DNA of 64,000 nt from Streptomyces sp. NRRL F-6131. GTDB taxonomy: Bacteria > Actinomycetota > Actinomycetes > Streptomycetales > Streptomycetaceae. A program made the translations under genes and the position numbers. The first letter of the stretch is position 1, and every line of letters starts with the position of its first letter. Below are positions 63,058 through 64,000 of the stretch, piece after piece. The stretch is from positions 1 to 64,000 of the forward strand of contig JOHN01000050.1 in NCBI GenBank assembly GCA_000719695.1, given 5' to 3'. The notes below the pieces were generated by a model that did no database searches, was not told the origin of the DNA, and saw only the letters and a program-made list of their open reading frames with translations.

Positions 63058-63562
63058 CGGACGCGGCCCCCTCCGGCGCGGCCGGGCGGTGCAGCACAGC
63101 CCGGGTGAGCAGGCCGCTGACGGGGCCGAGCACGACCGCCGCGACGGTGAGCGGGAGCGGCCAGTCGGTCAGGCCGGCGGCGTGGTCCGCCGACCACCGG
63201 CCGGGGCCGGTGAGGGCGAGCGCCCCCGCGACCACGACCAGGACCAGCGGGTACTCGTAGCCGTCGTCCTGCACCCAGAGGCCGTGCGGGAGCTTGACGG
63301 TCATCGCGACCGTCATCACGCCCATGGCGACCATGGCCGCCAGGGGCGTGAGCGCGCCCAGGGCCAGGAACAGGCCCGAGCCGACCTGCCCGGCGCCCGC
63401 GGCGAGGGCGGTGAGGGTCCCGCCGCGGAAGCCGTCGTGCCGGAACTCGTCCGTGCCGCCCGCCAGGCCGTTGCCGCCCAGGTGGTGGCTCACCTTCTGT
63501 ACGCCGTGCCCGGCGATGAGCAGGCCCACCACCACCCGGAGGATCAGCAGTCCGGTATCCAT
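63038..63562 (-). CDS. DoxX-family membrane protein
   Basis: A 174-aa protein with four predicted helices (LLILRVVVGLLIAGHGVQK, then three more). The first segment with HGxQK is the DoxX signature. Members form redox-linked membrane complexes in some bacteria; the role here is not known. ATG 63562. Confidence 0.87.
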   Translation of the reverse strand: MDTGLLILRVVVGLLIAGHGVQKVSHHLGGNGLAGGTDEFRHDGFRGGTLTALAAGAGQVGSGLFLALGALTPLAAMVAMGVMTVAMTVKLPHGLWVQDDGYEYPLVLVVVAGALALTGPGRWSADHAAGLTDWPLPLTVAAVVLGPVSGLLTRAVLHRPAAPEGAASGARAAD

Positions 63563-63604
63563 CGTGTCCTGTCCTGTTCCTGTCCTGGTCCTGAATCTCG
63601 GTCC

Positions 63605-63737
63605 TGGTCGCTGTGTCCGGCGCCGTGCCGGTCGGGTGTCCGGCACCGCGTCCCGCGCTGTGTCCGGCGCCGAGCCGGCCGGGGTGTCCGGCGCGGCGCC
63701 GGGCCGGCCGGGGTGTCCGGCCCGGCGCCGGGCCGGG
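63605..63737. repeat. Imperfect tandem repeats upstream of the DoxX gene
   Basis: The unit TGTCCGGCGCCG followed by GCCGGCCGGGG-like sequence recurs about five times with variation. A run of TGTCCT-like 6-bp repeats lies next to it at about 63566-63610. Confidence 0.6.
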
Positions 63738-63747
63738 AGGGGCGGGG

Positions 63748-64000
63748 TCAGCCGGCGGCGTGCTCGCCGATGACGGACTGCGCGTAGACGACGCCGAGGC
63801 CGTAGGCACCGGCGTGCTCCTTGACGATCTCCATGACGGCGCCGTAGGTCTCCGTCCGGGCCCAGTCGCGCTGGAGCTCCAGCAGCACCTGGACCCAGGT
63901 GACGGGCACCGCGCCGGCCTGCGTCATCCGCTGGATCGCGTGCTCGTGGGCCTGCGGGGAGACACCGCCGGAGGCGTCGGTGACCACGTAGACCTCGTAG
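63748..64000 (-). CDS. Isochorismatase-like cysteine hydrolase, C-terminal part (runs off right edge)
   Basis: The last 83 codons of a YcaC/isochorismatase-fold hydrolase; the start and catalytic Cys lie beyond the window. The text VYVVTDASGGVSPQAHEHAIQRMTQAGAVPVTW is typical for the last strands and helix of this family. Members hydrolyse small amides or esters; the substrate is unknown. Confidence 0.82.
   Translation of the reverse strand, partial: YEVYVVTDASGGVSPQAHEHAIQRMTQAGAVPVTWVQVLLELQRDWARTETYGAVMEIVKEHAGAYGLGVVYAQSVIGEHAAG

Overview
The window is very GC-rich (third codon positions almost all G or C) and carries families typical of a filamentous actinomycete: a modular type I polyketide synthase, a P450/ferredoxin pair, a DUF397/XRE/HATPase module, a large LuxR-ATPase regulator, a Tat lipoprotein sugar transporter and many one-component regulators. 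I read it as chromosome of a Streptomycetaceae strain (Streptomyces or Kitasatospora); the sequence does not settle the genus. I saw no transposase, prophage, CRISPR array or rRNA. There is one tRNA.

Layout. (1) 1-7.5 kb, minus strand: the right end of a polyketide cluster. A PKS that starts with a KSQ loading module runs off the left edge; it is followed by an atypical NarL/LuxR regulator, a [3Fe-4S] ferredoxin and a P450. (2) 7.9-12 kb: an SDR with a divergent TetR, and a secreted M9-type collagenase. (3) 12.3-19.8 kb, plus strand: a carbohydrate operon (class V PLP enzyme, Tat lipoprotein, two permeases, GH36-like glycosidase, LacI regulator) behind a perfect 18-bp palindrome that looks like the LacI operator. 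(4) 19.9-25.7 kb: a StyA-like flavoprotein, a large FtsX-type permease without an ATPase, and a WGR/beta-propeller protein.

(5) 25.8-39.1 kb: the most unusual block, an apparent small-molecule pathway. Minus-strand genes, mostly coupled by 4-bp overlaps, encode a free-standing NRPS adenylation enzyme, a free-standing PCP, an FAD amine oxidase, an ANL ligase, a lysine 2,3-aminomutase-like radical SAM enzyme, an ATP-grasp ligase, two PaaK-like ligases, an MFS exporter and an SDR. A PaaI-type thioesterase lies at the end in opposite orientation. No condensation domain is present. The adenylation pocket is acidic and the aminomutase keeps the aspartates that bind the lysine side chain, so lysine or beta-lysine is the best substrate guess.

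(6) 39.7-55.4 kb: accessory and regulatory genes (two S12 serine hydrolases, a class A beta-lactamase-like protein, a methyltransferase, XRE-cupin, AraC, HxlR and WYL regulators, two VOC proteins, GNAT, DUF1062, membrane glutaredoxin, duplicated DUF397 with XRE and HATPase). Five copies of one hairpin sequence are scattered between genes from 44.0 to 52.1 kb and I saw none elsewhere. (7) 55.6-64 kb: an initiator-type tRNA-Met, a LAL regulator, an AraC/hydrolase/AraC trio, DUF1275 and DoxX membrane proteins, and the C-terminal end of an isochorismatase-like hydrolase at the right edge.
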